From: an uncultured Lachnospiraceae bacterium
GTDB taxonomy: Bacteria > Bacillota_A > Clostridia > Lachnospirales > Lachnospiraceae
NCBI GenBank assembly: GCA_947302185.1
Contig: CAMYVI010000048.1
Span: 1 to 12,429, forward strand
Direction of reading: 5' to 3'
Length of the DNA: 12,429 bases
Positions 1 through 5,947 of this stretch are shown here, piece after piece; position 1 is the stretch's first letter; each line of letters starts with the position of its first letter. Below the pieces are notes generated by a model. The model did not search any database. It was not told the DNA's origin and was given only the letters and a program-made list of their open reading frames with translations. Made by a program: the position numbers and the translations under genes.

Positions 1-904
1 TCCTGTAAAAGACATACAGAACAACAATCATACTGGACGTCTCTATATGCAGGAAATATTGAGCGCAGAAAAAGATGATCGCTATAAGAATTGCTTCTCC
101 TATGGTGGATATCATTCGCGGCGTCGAAACATTTCTCGACGCTTCGATCATCAGATCCCGGAAATCCTCTGTAGTTTTCCGAAACCTCTCAGATTCCTCC
201 TGTGAGATTCCGTAACTTTTTATTTCCTTGAAACCGGAAAGCTGCGTCTGTACTTCATCAGTAAAAGCTTCATATTGCCTGCTCAGATCATTTCCTATTC
301 TTTCCGACCTTTTCGTAAATCTCCTGAAAAGCAAAAAGAAAACGCCGCCGACTGCAATAACGAATACGGAAAGAACAGCCGAAAGAGAGAAAGCGATGAT
401 GAGATCAATAAGTGCCGTCACGGCATTTGTCAGCAGCGACATAAAATAGTTTATAGTCGTCGTGAGCCTTGGGATCTGCGTGATCAAAGCATCCGTGTGA
501 GTAGATTGATTGTCCGAAGCATACTTTTCCCAGCTGCTGCTCATCAATTCGCCGTAGTATTCCTCCCTCATATCTGCCGTAAAACCGGAAGCAAGACGCA
601 TGGAACGTATTTTTACGCTGCGGACAGTTATCGCCTGCAGAGCCATGATAAGGAAAAAGCACATGAGCAGGACGAACAGCCTCATGCCATAAGGCAGTTC
701 CAAAAGGAAGGACAGGAATCGGGAGAGACCGAACGGCAGATCCGCAGCCTCCCCCACTTCCATAATATTCATGATCGGAACTAACATAAGAATCGTGACG
801 CCCTGAAGGAAAGAAGCAATCACCATGAGGACGATTGTTGTGACGAAAAGATTTCCGTCCTTCTCCATCAAATCGCCGAGGAGTTCTCTCAGTTCTTTTG
901 CCAT
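1..904 (-). CDS. ABC exporter, transmembrane domain (C-terminal part outside window)
   Basis: Read directly as an open frame of 301 codons from ATG at 904 to the window edge with no stop. The protein begins MAKELRELLGDLMEKDG and has hydrophobic segments near residues 20-45, 74-94, 152-193 (two helices) and 268-286. The stretch at 221-238 (QLSGFKEIKSYGISQEES) is typical of the cytoplasmic coupling region of type I ABC exporters of the MsbA/PglK group. The ATP-binding domain with Walker motifs would lie beyond the left edge, so fusion to an ATPase is inferred from the family, not seen. The start codon directly follows the LicD stop (TAA then ATG), with GAGAGG about 8 bases upstream. By context it probably flips a lipid-linked oligosaccharide or exports a surface polymer. 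A peptide or drug exporter cannot be excluded. Confidence 0.82.
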   Translation of the reverse strand, partial: MAKELRELLGDLMEKDGNLFVTTIVLMVIASFLQGVTILMLVPIMNIMEVGEAADLPFGLSRFLSFLLELPYGMRLFVLLMCFFLIMALQAITVRSVKIRSMRLASGFTADMREEYYGELMSSSWEKYASDNQSTHTDALITQIPRLTTTINYFMSLLTNAVTALIDLIIAFSLSAVLSVFVIAVGGVFFLLFRRFTKRSERIGNDLSRQYEAFTDEVQTQLSGFKEIKSYGISQEESERFRKTTEDFRDLMIEASRNVSTPRMISTIGEAILIAIIFFCAQYFLHIETSSMIVVLYVFYR

Positions 905-1777
905 TTATGTTTCCTCTCCGGTCTCAGAAGACAGGAACTCGATCTTACGGATGTTATGTTTATCACGATTCCCCTCAGGAGGCGGAGTCATATAATCTCC
1001 GTAGAACCTGCTGAGAAAAGCATCATAATCTTCCGGCCCGGGAAGCTCAACATCCTCAAAAGTATACATTGCCGGACTACTTCCCCAGACTGTCTTCGGG
1101 ACCATCTCCCTGTGAGCGTAAGCTCCGAAAACATTTGAAGCGGTCGAGCTGCCCTCCCAGCGGTATTTTCTGAGCTCTGCATCAATATCGTTAAGAATAT
1201 CCTTCGAATCCCGTCCGCGGCCGACAGGCACGCGTTTTGCAAATCCGATGATCATTCTCTGATAGAGGGGTCTTCCGGGTCTGTTCAGGTTGACCATAGT
1301 ATCCATCAGAGAAAGGTGGTACCGAAGCCTCTTCCACATTATCCAGGTGTAGCGAAGATTCCTGAAAATATAATTATTAGGCTGGCCGTCAAGAGGAAAG
1401 ATGTCGATCCAGGCAGCCTCTATTATTTCCCTGCCTCCTGAAGCATTGTAAACAAGAACACGATTATCCACAATTCTGCTGAAATAACGCAGGTAATCGT
1501 CCTTTATCTTATAGTTGAGATACTCAAAATTCTCCGGCAGATAGGTTCCGTCTTTCAGGAGCTCGAAAAGCCTGTCATAATCTTCTCTCGGCATCCCGAT
1601 ATCCACGTCGTCATCCCACGGTATAAAACCTTTATGCCTGATGGCTCCGAGCATCGTTCCGCCGATCATAAAATACCGAAGACCTTCTTTTCTGCAGATT
1701 TCCATGAACAGCTTTATGATATTCAATTCGGCCAGCTGCAATTTTCTCAGAGTTTTCTGAACTTCATCATTATACAT
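905..1777 (-). CDS. LicD family phosphotransferase
   Basis: A 290-residue protein of the LicD/fukutin nucleotidyltransferase-fold family, whose members transfer phosphocholine or other phospho-substituents from a CDP-activated donor onto surface glycans. The hallmark is at residues 37-62: MIGGTMLGAIRHKGFIPW followed by DDDVDIGM, with the metal-binding aspartates at 55-59. The C-terminal FYGDYMTPPPEGNRDKHN segment is also typical of LicD. The frame stays open to a TTG at 1840, but ATG at 1777 is preferred because GGGAGGG sits three bases upstream and the family's conserved region begins shortly after it. The gene abuts the ABC exporter gene and follows the Wzy-like gene after 129 bases. The donor (choline, ribitol or other) cannot be read from the sequence, and no choline kinase or cytidylyltransferase gene is in the window. 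Confidence 0.93.
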   Translation of the reverse strand: MYNDEVQKTLRKLQLAELNIIKLFMEICRKEGLRYFMIGGTMLGAIRHKGFIPWDDDVDIGMPREDYDRLFELLKDGTYLPENFEYLNYKIKDDYLRYFSRIVDNRVLVYNASGGREIIEAAWIDIFPLDGQPNNYIFRNLRYTWIMWKRLRYHLSLMDTMVNLNRPGRPLYQRMIIGFAKRVPVGRGRDSKDILNDIDAELRKYRWEGSSTASNVFGAYAHREMVPKTVWGSSPAMYTFEDVELPGPEDYDAFLSRFYGDYMTPPPEGNRDKHNIRKIEFLSSETGEET

Positions 1778-1780
1778 ATT

Positions 1781-1787
1781 CCCTCCC
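1781..1787 (-). promoter_or_regulatory. Ribosome binding site deciding the LicD start
   Basis: GGGAGGG on the minus strand, three bases before ATG 1777. No comparable purine run precedes the longer TTG start at 1840, so this site sets the start choice. Confidence 0.75.
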
Positions 1788-1848
1788 GCGGATCTATGAC
1801 CCGCCGCCTGTATCTGCTTACACTCATCATTTCGTGTCAAAATGCAGC

Positions 1849-1883
1849 CACAAACATTATCTGAATAATGCTTCCCGCTTGTG
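1849..1883 (-). other. Bulged stem-loop in the leader of the LicD gene
   Basis: On the minus strand CACAA pairs with TTGTG around an inner perfect stem CATTAT-TCAG-ATAATG (1855-1870), with an asymmetric bulge between them. It lies in the 129-base gap between the Wzy-like stop and the LicD start. No T-run follows, so it is not a standard intrinsic terminator. It could help stop or pause transcription or protect mRNA, or be chance. The rest of the gap shows a TTGACA at 1835-1840 without a matching -10. Confidence 0.3.
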
Positions 1884-1906
1884 TGTTCAATGCAAGCTTA
1901 GCCGAA

Positions 1907-3214
1907 TTACCTTTTCTGCGTCATAGTAAGTTGTCCCCATACATCATGACTGTGTGAGAGCCCTTTCGGAACAAGGCTGTCTTGCGTGTCTCCATTCCCC
2001 CGGCCTGCAGAAGAGCCGATAGCTTTAAAACTCTTCTTTTTGTACCCCTGCGCATACGGTATCACTGAGAAAATTAGCAGCGGGAACGGATCATACCAGA
2101 ACTCAAGAAAATGGTGATCAACACAGCTCGAGAGACCGATCATAAAGATAATAATAGCAATTATATACTGCCCTCTTCTGACAGCCGTCAAAGTAATCAG
2201 AACGAACATGAGCAGGACAAAGAACATCAATATATATCCGTACTGCAGCAATGCCTGCAGATAACCGCAATCGACAAAGTTATAGCCTGCCCATGTACTG
2301 TAGTTCAGGGCTCCGTGTCCCTGCTGGTAAATATGCCGTCCGAAGGGGTGTATTCCCGTATACCAGACATTATAATAGCCGTACATCAGACGTTTACTCA
2401 GCAGACCGTCGAGATATGTAAAGAAGGGGCCCTTCTTATAAGACATGGTAACAAAATAGGATAGGAAAAAGAAAAACGGAACACTCGCAATCAGGCTTTT
2501 TTCTATCCATTTTTTAGTAAAGAGTTTTGTTCTTGCATTGAGATAGGACAAAAGTCCGGTAATAACGATCAGTGCCGCATCCAGACGTGCATCACAGAAT
2601 ACGATAAGAAGAACAGAGATGACGGCAAAGACAGACAACATGATAAAATTATAGCGTTTTCCGACTATGAAGCAGAATGCGAGAGAAGTATAAAACAACC
2701 TGGCTCCGAAATCAGTCGGATAGATAAATCCGACTGCATTTCTTATTACATCGCTGCCCGTTCTTGTAAATATACGGTTCTCTATTATGCCTGCTCCGAG
2801 TGCAATCAGAGTAATTGCTATGAGCAAAAGGCTCAGGTAAAAATAGAGGCTGATGATTCGTTCCGCTTTGAATCCCCGTGCTCCTGCAATCAGCATAAAA
2901 AGATCCAGTTCATAAATATACCCGGTAACACGATAGCACATCAGCAGCGGAAGAGCAATTGCCGCATAAACCGCTATTCTCTTCGTTGTAAATGTCTCGG
3001 AAAGAATCATTTTGACCAGAATAAATCCATAGCAGGTAAATCTGATCGAATTTCTCAGGAAATGATCTGACAGCGGAAGTATATCCGCGAACATGGTCGT
3101 ACTGAGAAACATCAGAGTAAAATATGCGCCTGCACCGAGATAATACAATAATTCCGAAGGCGTTATCCTTAACGAATATTTTTCTTTGTCATAGAGATAA
3201 GATTTCGCTCTCAA
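1907..3214 (-). CDS. Wzy-like polysaccharide polymerase / O-antigen ligase family membrane protein
   Basis: A 435-residue polytopic membrane protein with roughly ten to eleven hydrophobic segments between residues 20 and 390. A large hydrophilic loop at about 258-312 includes RLMYGYYNVWYTGIHPFGRH, and the helix after it, FVDCGYLQALLQYGYI (313-328), matches the usual Wzy pattern of aspartate, then tyrosine and leucines, then YG. Such proteins join undecaprenyl-linked repeat units at the outer face of the membrane or ligate a finished polymer. The C-terminal 45 residues are hydrophilic. The start is uncertain. TTG at 3214 overlaps the upstream glycosyltransferase by 26 bases and has only a weak GAGCGGGA upstream. 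The first in-frame ATG (3112) lies inside the first hydrophobic segment and is unlikely. Sequence divergence is normal in this family, so the call rests on topology and the loop pattern. Confidence 0.82.
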   Translation of the reverse strand: MRAKSYLYDKEKYSLRITPSELLYYLGAGAYFTLMFLSTTMFADILPLSDHFLRNSIRFTCYGFILVKMILSETFTTKRIAVYAAIALPLLMCYRVTGYIYELDLFMLIAGARGFKAERIISLYFYLSLLLIAITLIALGAGIIENRIFTRTGSDVIRNAVGFIYPTDFGARLFYTSLAFCFIVGKRYNFIMLSVFAVISVLLIVFCDARLDAALIVITGLLSYLNARTKLFTKKWIEKSLIASVPFFFFLSYFVTMSYKKGPFFTYLDGLLSKRLMYGYYNVWYTGIHPFGRHIYQQGHGALNYSTWAGYNFVDCGYLQALLQYGYILMFFVLLMFVLITLTAVRRGQYIIAIIIFMIGLSSCVDHHFLEFWYDPFPLLIFSVIPYAQGYKKKSFKAIGSSAGRGNGDTQDSLVPKGLSHSHDVWGQLTMTQKR

Positions 3215-4298
3215 TCCCGCTCAAAACCTTTCGTGTGTAATCGCCCCTGCGAAGCCGTCTGCCTATTTTTTCGGCATTGCGGGCAAGTATATGGTACTCT
3301 AAGGGAGTCATTTCTTCAAGTATCTTTGGAATGTTCCCGATTGAATCTACAGCAACTCCGCAGTTTTCCCGCAGTATATATTCGGCGACCGCCGCCTCTC
3401 TCCATACGATCACAGGCATACCGCTTGCCAGATACAGAGATGTTTTATGCGGATTATTGAACTTAAGATACTCTCCGAAAACACCGTCGCACGTGTCTAA
3501 AGATGTTCCGTCCCAGACGAGACCGAAACTGCCCTCAAGCCTGTCTGAAATCTCTTCGGAGAGGAAAGAACCGAAGTAATAAACTCCCGGACTCTCAGGG
3601 TCAGTGTCCGGACCGGGCAAATACGCCTTTCCGGAAAATTGGATGCCGTATAAGTTCCAGCGAACCCCTTCCGGCAGACAGTAGGCATAGCCTGATTTAT
3701 CCGGCCGCAGATTTCCGGCAATGGCAACGCCCATTCCGGGAACTCTGCTTTTCGTTTCCGTACATAGGTAGTCGAACAGATACAGACTCTTCAGTCTGTC
3801 CGCCGGCAAACTACAGGAATCAGAGACAGCTGCCTTCATATACTTGTTATGGACAACAATTCTTTCAAAATATCCGAGGCACATCTGTTCTTCAAACTGT
3901 TTGCGCATCCTGTTCTTCAGGCTCTTATCCTTTCTTTTGGCTCCGCGCAGGATTTCTACATCATGGAGTATCGCCGCGAGGTGAACGCCTCTGCTTTTGA
4001 GCCGTTTAAGCTGTCGTGAGAGCATCAGACTGTGATTGACGGGAGGGAACTGTATTAAAAGCAAATCGCCTCTTCTGAGGTCTTCGGTCTTTTTCTCCCA
4101 CTCGCGAAGTGCTTCGCTGTGCTCTCCCAGCTGTCCGAACAAGTTCCTATCTTCAAATCTCGCTGTATCGAACTCAATATCAATAGGAGTATAGCCGAGC
4201 TGTTCTGTACAGATCCTGTCGATATCGACTCTGGCTTTCGCACCGGCAGTTCTTTTTTCATTTTCTCTGAATACTGTTTCCCGGGCTATATATTTCAT
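3189..4298 (-). CDS. Glycosyltransferase, WbbI/Gtf3-like (galactofuranosyltransferase-type)
   Basis: A 369-residue cytosolic glycosyltransferase of the GT-B type. The C-terminal half carries the block seen in WbbI/GlfT-like and Gtf3-like enzymes: GLVWDGTSLD (259-268), then EYLKFNNPHKTSLYLASG (276-293) and MPVIVW, which form the nucleotide-sugar site. HDVEILR (112-118) and QFPP (83-86) fit the N-terminal acceptor domain. ATG 4298 is chosen because the frame upstream runs into a non-coding repeat, and because the -10 box of the repeat promoter (4371-4376) would place the transcript start near ATG 4364, making that start nearly leaderless. GAAAGGA lies about 12 bases upstream of 4298, which is longer than ideal. 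The 3' end overlaps the Wzy-like gene. Donor and acceptor are unknown; galactofuranose is only a family-based suggestion. Confidence 0.85.
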   Translation of the reverse strand: MKYIARETVFRENEKRTAGAKARVDIDRICTEQLGYTPIDIEFDTARFEDRNLFGQLGEHSEALREWEKKTEDLRRGDLLLIQFPPVNHSLMLSRQLKRLKSRGVHLAAILHDVEILRGAKRKDKSLKNRMRKQFEEQMCLGYFERIVVHNKYMKAAVSDSCSLPADRLKSLYLFDYLCTETKSRVPGMGVAIAGNLRPDKSGYAYCLPEGVRWNLYGIQFSGKAYLPGPDTDPESPGVYYFGSFLSEEISDRLEGSFGLVWDGTSLDTCDGVFGEYLKFNNPHKTSLYLASGMPVIVWREAAVAEYILRENCGVAVDSIGNIPKILEEMTPLEYHILARNAEKIGRRLRRGDYTRKVLSGIESEILSL

Positions 4299-4352
4299 CT
4301 TTACACACAGTTCCTTTCTTCCTCGTTGCGCGGATGTGATCCGACTGAGGAG

Positions 4353-4448
4353 TTTATTCTTCATCGCAAGATTATACTCACGATGAAGACGAGTGTCACC
4401 TTGAGCGCGTTTCTCACGACTTAAGTCACACGTATTGCGCGATGAAGA
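4353..4448 (-). repeat. Intergenic repeat, copy A (promoter-proximal)
   Basis: 96 bases matching copy B (4534-4629) at 89 positions. Fifteen further bases on the left (4338-4352) match at 11 of 15. Ends are inverted repeats: TCTTCATCGC at the left and GCGATGAAGA at the right. A third CGATGAAGA lies inside at 4381-4389, and a perfect palindrome GACTTAAGTC at 4418-4427. The minus strand of this copy contains a strong promoter. It encodes no protein and resembles no insertion sequence I recognise. Confidence 0.85.
4371..4399 (-). promoter_or_regulatory. Sigma-A-like promoter for the Gtf3-like/Wzy/LicD/ABC genes
   Basis: On the minus strand GTGACA (4394-4399), a 17-base spacer and TATAAT (4371-4376). 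That is five of six and six of six matches to consensus. Transcription would begin near 4364, leaving about 65 bases before ATG 4298. The -10 lies between TCTTCATCG and CGATGAAGA, an inverted pair that could be an operator or an RNA/DNA hairpin. Confidence 0.72.
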
Positions 4449-4450
4449 TT

Positions 4451-4472
4451 CAAGAACGCCTCGGCGTTCTTG
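4451..4472. other. Perfect hairpin between the repeat copies
   Basis: CAAGAACGCC and GGCGTTCTTG are exact reverse complements separated by two bases. In RNA this gives nine pairs and a four-base loop. No T-run follows on either strand, so a standard intrinsic terminator is not supported. A factor-dependent stop or RNA-protecting hairpin for the GT4 transcript is possible. Confidence 0.6.
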
Positions 4473-4476
4473 ACGC

Positions 4477-4515
4477 GACATGCGCGGCGCGTAAGCGCCT
4501 TCCACTGCGCATGTC
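4477..4515. other. Nested inverted repeat, cruciform-like
   Basis: Outer arms GACATGCGC (4477-4485) and GCGCATGTC (4507-4515) are exact reverse complements. Inside, GGCGC (4486-4490) and GCGCC (4495-4499) form a second stem with loop GTAA directly next to the left outer arm. With the hairpin at 4451-4472 this makes the spacer between the repeats almost entirely self-complementary. Confidence 0.6.
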
Positions 4516-4533
4516 TGCGATCCGCCGGAGGCT

Positions 4534-4629
4534 TTTATTCTTCATCGCGAGATTGTACTCACGATGAAGACGAGTTTCTCTTTGCGCGCGTATCTCACGA
4601 CTTAAGTCACACGTATTGCGCGATGAAGA
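4534..4629 (-). repeat. Intergenic repeat, copy B
   Basis: The second copy, 181 bases from copy A, 93% identical. Its terminal inverted repeats extend to 14 bases: TATTCTTCATCGCG at the left and CGCGATGAAGAATA at the right. CGATGAAGA also occurs at 4562-4570, and GACTTAAGTC at 4599-4608. The copy starts just downstream of the GT4 gene. Confidence 0.85.
4552..4580 (-). promoter_or_regulatory. Decayed promoter-like sequence in copy B
   Basis: The position equivalent to the copy A promoter reads GAGAAA (4575-4580), 17 bases, TACAAT (4552-4557). The -10 keeps five of six matches but the -35 only three of six, so activity is doubtful. Confidence 0.3.
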
Positions 4630-4646
4630 ATATATATGCGCATTCG

Positions 4647-4664
4647 TCTAACGACCTTAGTCAC
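4647..4664 (-). repeat. Possible third repeat remnant at the GT4 stop
   Basis: Eighteen bases (TCTAACGACCTTAGTCAC) match the palindrome region of the repeat (TCTCACGACTTAAGTCAC) at 15 positions. The GT4 stop codon (4657-4659) lies inside. The match is short and may be chance. Confidence 0.35.
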
Positions 4665-5802
4665 GGGAATTCCGCGTCAGAGATTGAAATCTGCGTCTTT
4701 TCAAAACATCCCTGTAGACCTGATAAACCTTTCCTGCCATCGCTTCCGACGAGAACCGTCTCACCGCTTCTGCATGTGCTCTTTCTGTCATCGGTCTCAT
4801 AAAAGAAGTTCCCTGCCGTGCAATTCGATGCAGAAGGTCAGTCCATCCGCTCTCATCATCGGCATCGATCCCGATGCACAGTTCCTGCATTTCCGAGTAA
4901 CCTCCTGTCTTTGACCGAACGACCGGTACGTCCATGAAAAATCCTTCCAGCGCAGACATCATAAAGCTTTCTGTCTGACTCGGCGCGAGAAGCACATCCG
5001 CCATACCTAGTATATTTCTCGGTTCAGTCCATCCCGTAAATCTGAACTGCTGCAGTACACCCAGTTCCCTGAGACCGCTCACCAGAGGATCATATCCCGG
5101 CACATCCCGCTGTCCCGAACACAGGACCACGAATTCCGACCTTTCTTCGGGCGGGAGGTTAGCCAGCGCTCTTCCTATCATTATATGATTTTTTCTGGGA
5201 TCTATTCTTCCGTGCATTGCAATAACGATTTTTCCGTCAGGTATCAGAAAACCCGTATGCAGCCATTCCTTTTCATCCGTATTAAGCGGCGTCAGCAGAT
5301 CCGGGTCTACCCCGTTCTCTATCACCGTAATCTTCTCGGCAGGTATCATAAGCTCATCAATCATGAACTTTCTCGTAGCTTCCGAGACAGCTATGGCGGC
5401 GTCTCCGGTTGAGTTGAGCATACGGTACATGAGATTGGTCTGCACAGACATAGAATGGCATGTATATATGTACGGCTGTTTCGGTCCGGCCATCTTCACC
5501 GCAAATGCATTATCCCTGCCATGGCAGTGAATGATATCGAATGAATGATCCGCCAGAACTTTCCGTATTTCGACAGTATTCATCGCTGTCCGGACAGGGT
5601 TATGATCTCTGAATTCCGCGAAGAAACAATTTTCCTTCGGAATAATTCCTTCCATCATACCGCCCGTAGGATCCGTCGAGAGAAGAGATACATTTACACC
5701 TTTTTTTATAAACTCTTTCGCAAGCGCAGTGACGTGAGCGGCTTCTCCGCCTGCTCTTACCTTCGCTGAAACGAGGAGTACATTCATTTTTCTTTTGCTC
5801 AT
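4657..5802 (-). CDS. Glycosyltransferase family 4 (GT-B)
   Basis: About 381 residues, the normal length for a GT4 retaining glycosyltransferase. Starting from MSKRKMNVLLVSAKV, it has the GGEAAHV acceptor-side loop (18-24), DIIHCHGRDNAF (89-100), VIENGVDP (160-167), the donor-site HGRIDPRKNH (197-206) and the E-x7-E motif in ESFMMSALE (278-286). It would add a sugar from a nucleotide donor to a lipid-linked glycan on the cytoplasmic face. The start is uncertain. ATG 5802 and ATG 5787 both keep the fold, and neither has a good Shine-Dalgarno sequence. A GTG at 5877 extends the frame by 25 residues of unlikely sequence. It lies 145 bases after the LCP gene and probably shares its promoter. Sugar specificity is unknown. 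Confidence 0.9.
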   Translation of the reverse strand: MSKRKMNVLLVSAKVRAGGEAAHVTALAKEFIKKGVNVSLLSTDPTGGMMEGIIPKENCFFAEFRDHNPVRTAMNTVEIRKVLADHSFDIIHCHGRDNAFAVKMAGPKQPYIYTCHSMSVQTNLMYRMLNSTGDAAIAVSEATRKFMIDELMIPAEKITVIENGVDPDLLTPLNTDEKEWLHTGFLIPDGKIVIAMHGRIDPRKNHIMIGRALANLPPEERSEFVVLCSGQRDVPGYDPLVSGLRELGVLQQFRFTGWTEPRNILGMADVLLAPSQTESFMMSALEGFFMDVPVVRSKTGGYSEMQELCIGIDADDESGWTDLLHRIARQGTSFMRPMTERAHAEAVRRFSSEAMAGKVYQVYRDVLKRRRFQSLTRNSRD

Positions 5803-5947
5803 ATTGTAATAAAAGATGACTGCTGTAACACGGTATTCGAGCCATGTGATTACGAAACATAATTCATTCCGGTTCACAGCGCGAATTGCCTGTATGCAGC
5901 AGTCACGTATTATTCAGTATGCACGTATGCTCCGCATACTGTATTTA
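5803..5947 (-). other. Structured gap between LCP and GT4 genes
   Basis: On the minus strand GTATGC-GGA-GCATAC (5939 to 5925) forms a tight hairpin. An overlapping alternative pairs CAGTATGC (5941 to 5934) with GCATACTG (5922 to 5915). A long-range perfect nine-base pair joins TGACTGCTG (5905 to 5897) with CAGCAGTCA (5825 to 5817), enclosing 71 bases. No T-run and no convincing promoter were found. It could be a processing or attenuation region; function is not shown. Confidence 0.4.

Larger units (their letters stand above)
4299..4656. other. 358-base intergenic stretch with repeats, hairpins and a promoter
   Basis: No convincing gene. Frames open on both strands here, but start with GTG or read through the repeats, and show no family likeness. 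The stretch holds two copies of a 96-base repeat, a short remnant, two sets of inverted repeats between the copies and a promoter facing the leftward genes. It separates the GT4 gene from the Gtf3-like gene, so these are probably not simply co-transcribed. Confidence 0.75.

Noticed and set aside
275..784. Plus-strand open frame of 169 codons
   Set aside because: It lies opposite the ABC exporter membrane domain, which has clear hydrophobic periodicity and family sequence. The plus-strand product is low-complexity and resembles nothing.
1778..1840. LicD start at TTG 1840
   Set aside because: There is a strong ribosome binding site at ATG 1777, and the added 21 residues are not family-like.
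1810..1840. Promoter using TTGACA at 1835-1840 (minus strand)
   Set aside because: The -35 is perfect, but no acceptable -10 lies at a spacing of 16-18 bases.
4451..4472. Intrinsic terminator after the GT4 gene
   Set aside because: The stem is perfect, but neither strand has a T-run after it.
4299..4505. N-terminal extension of the Gtf3-like glycosyltransferase to GTG 4505
   Set aside because: The extension is translated from the repeat and hairpin DNA and covers the promoter. The family's conserved region starts after ATG 4298.
4353..4629. CRISPR array or insertion sequence
   Set aside because: Only two 96-base copies with a structured 85-base spacer and no cas or transposase gene. A small non-autonomous element remains possible but is not shown.
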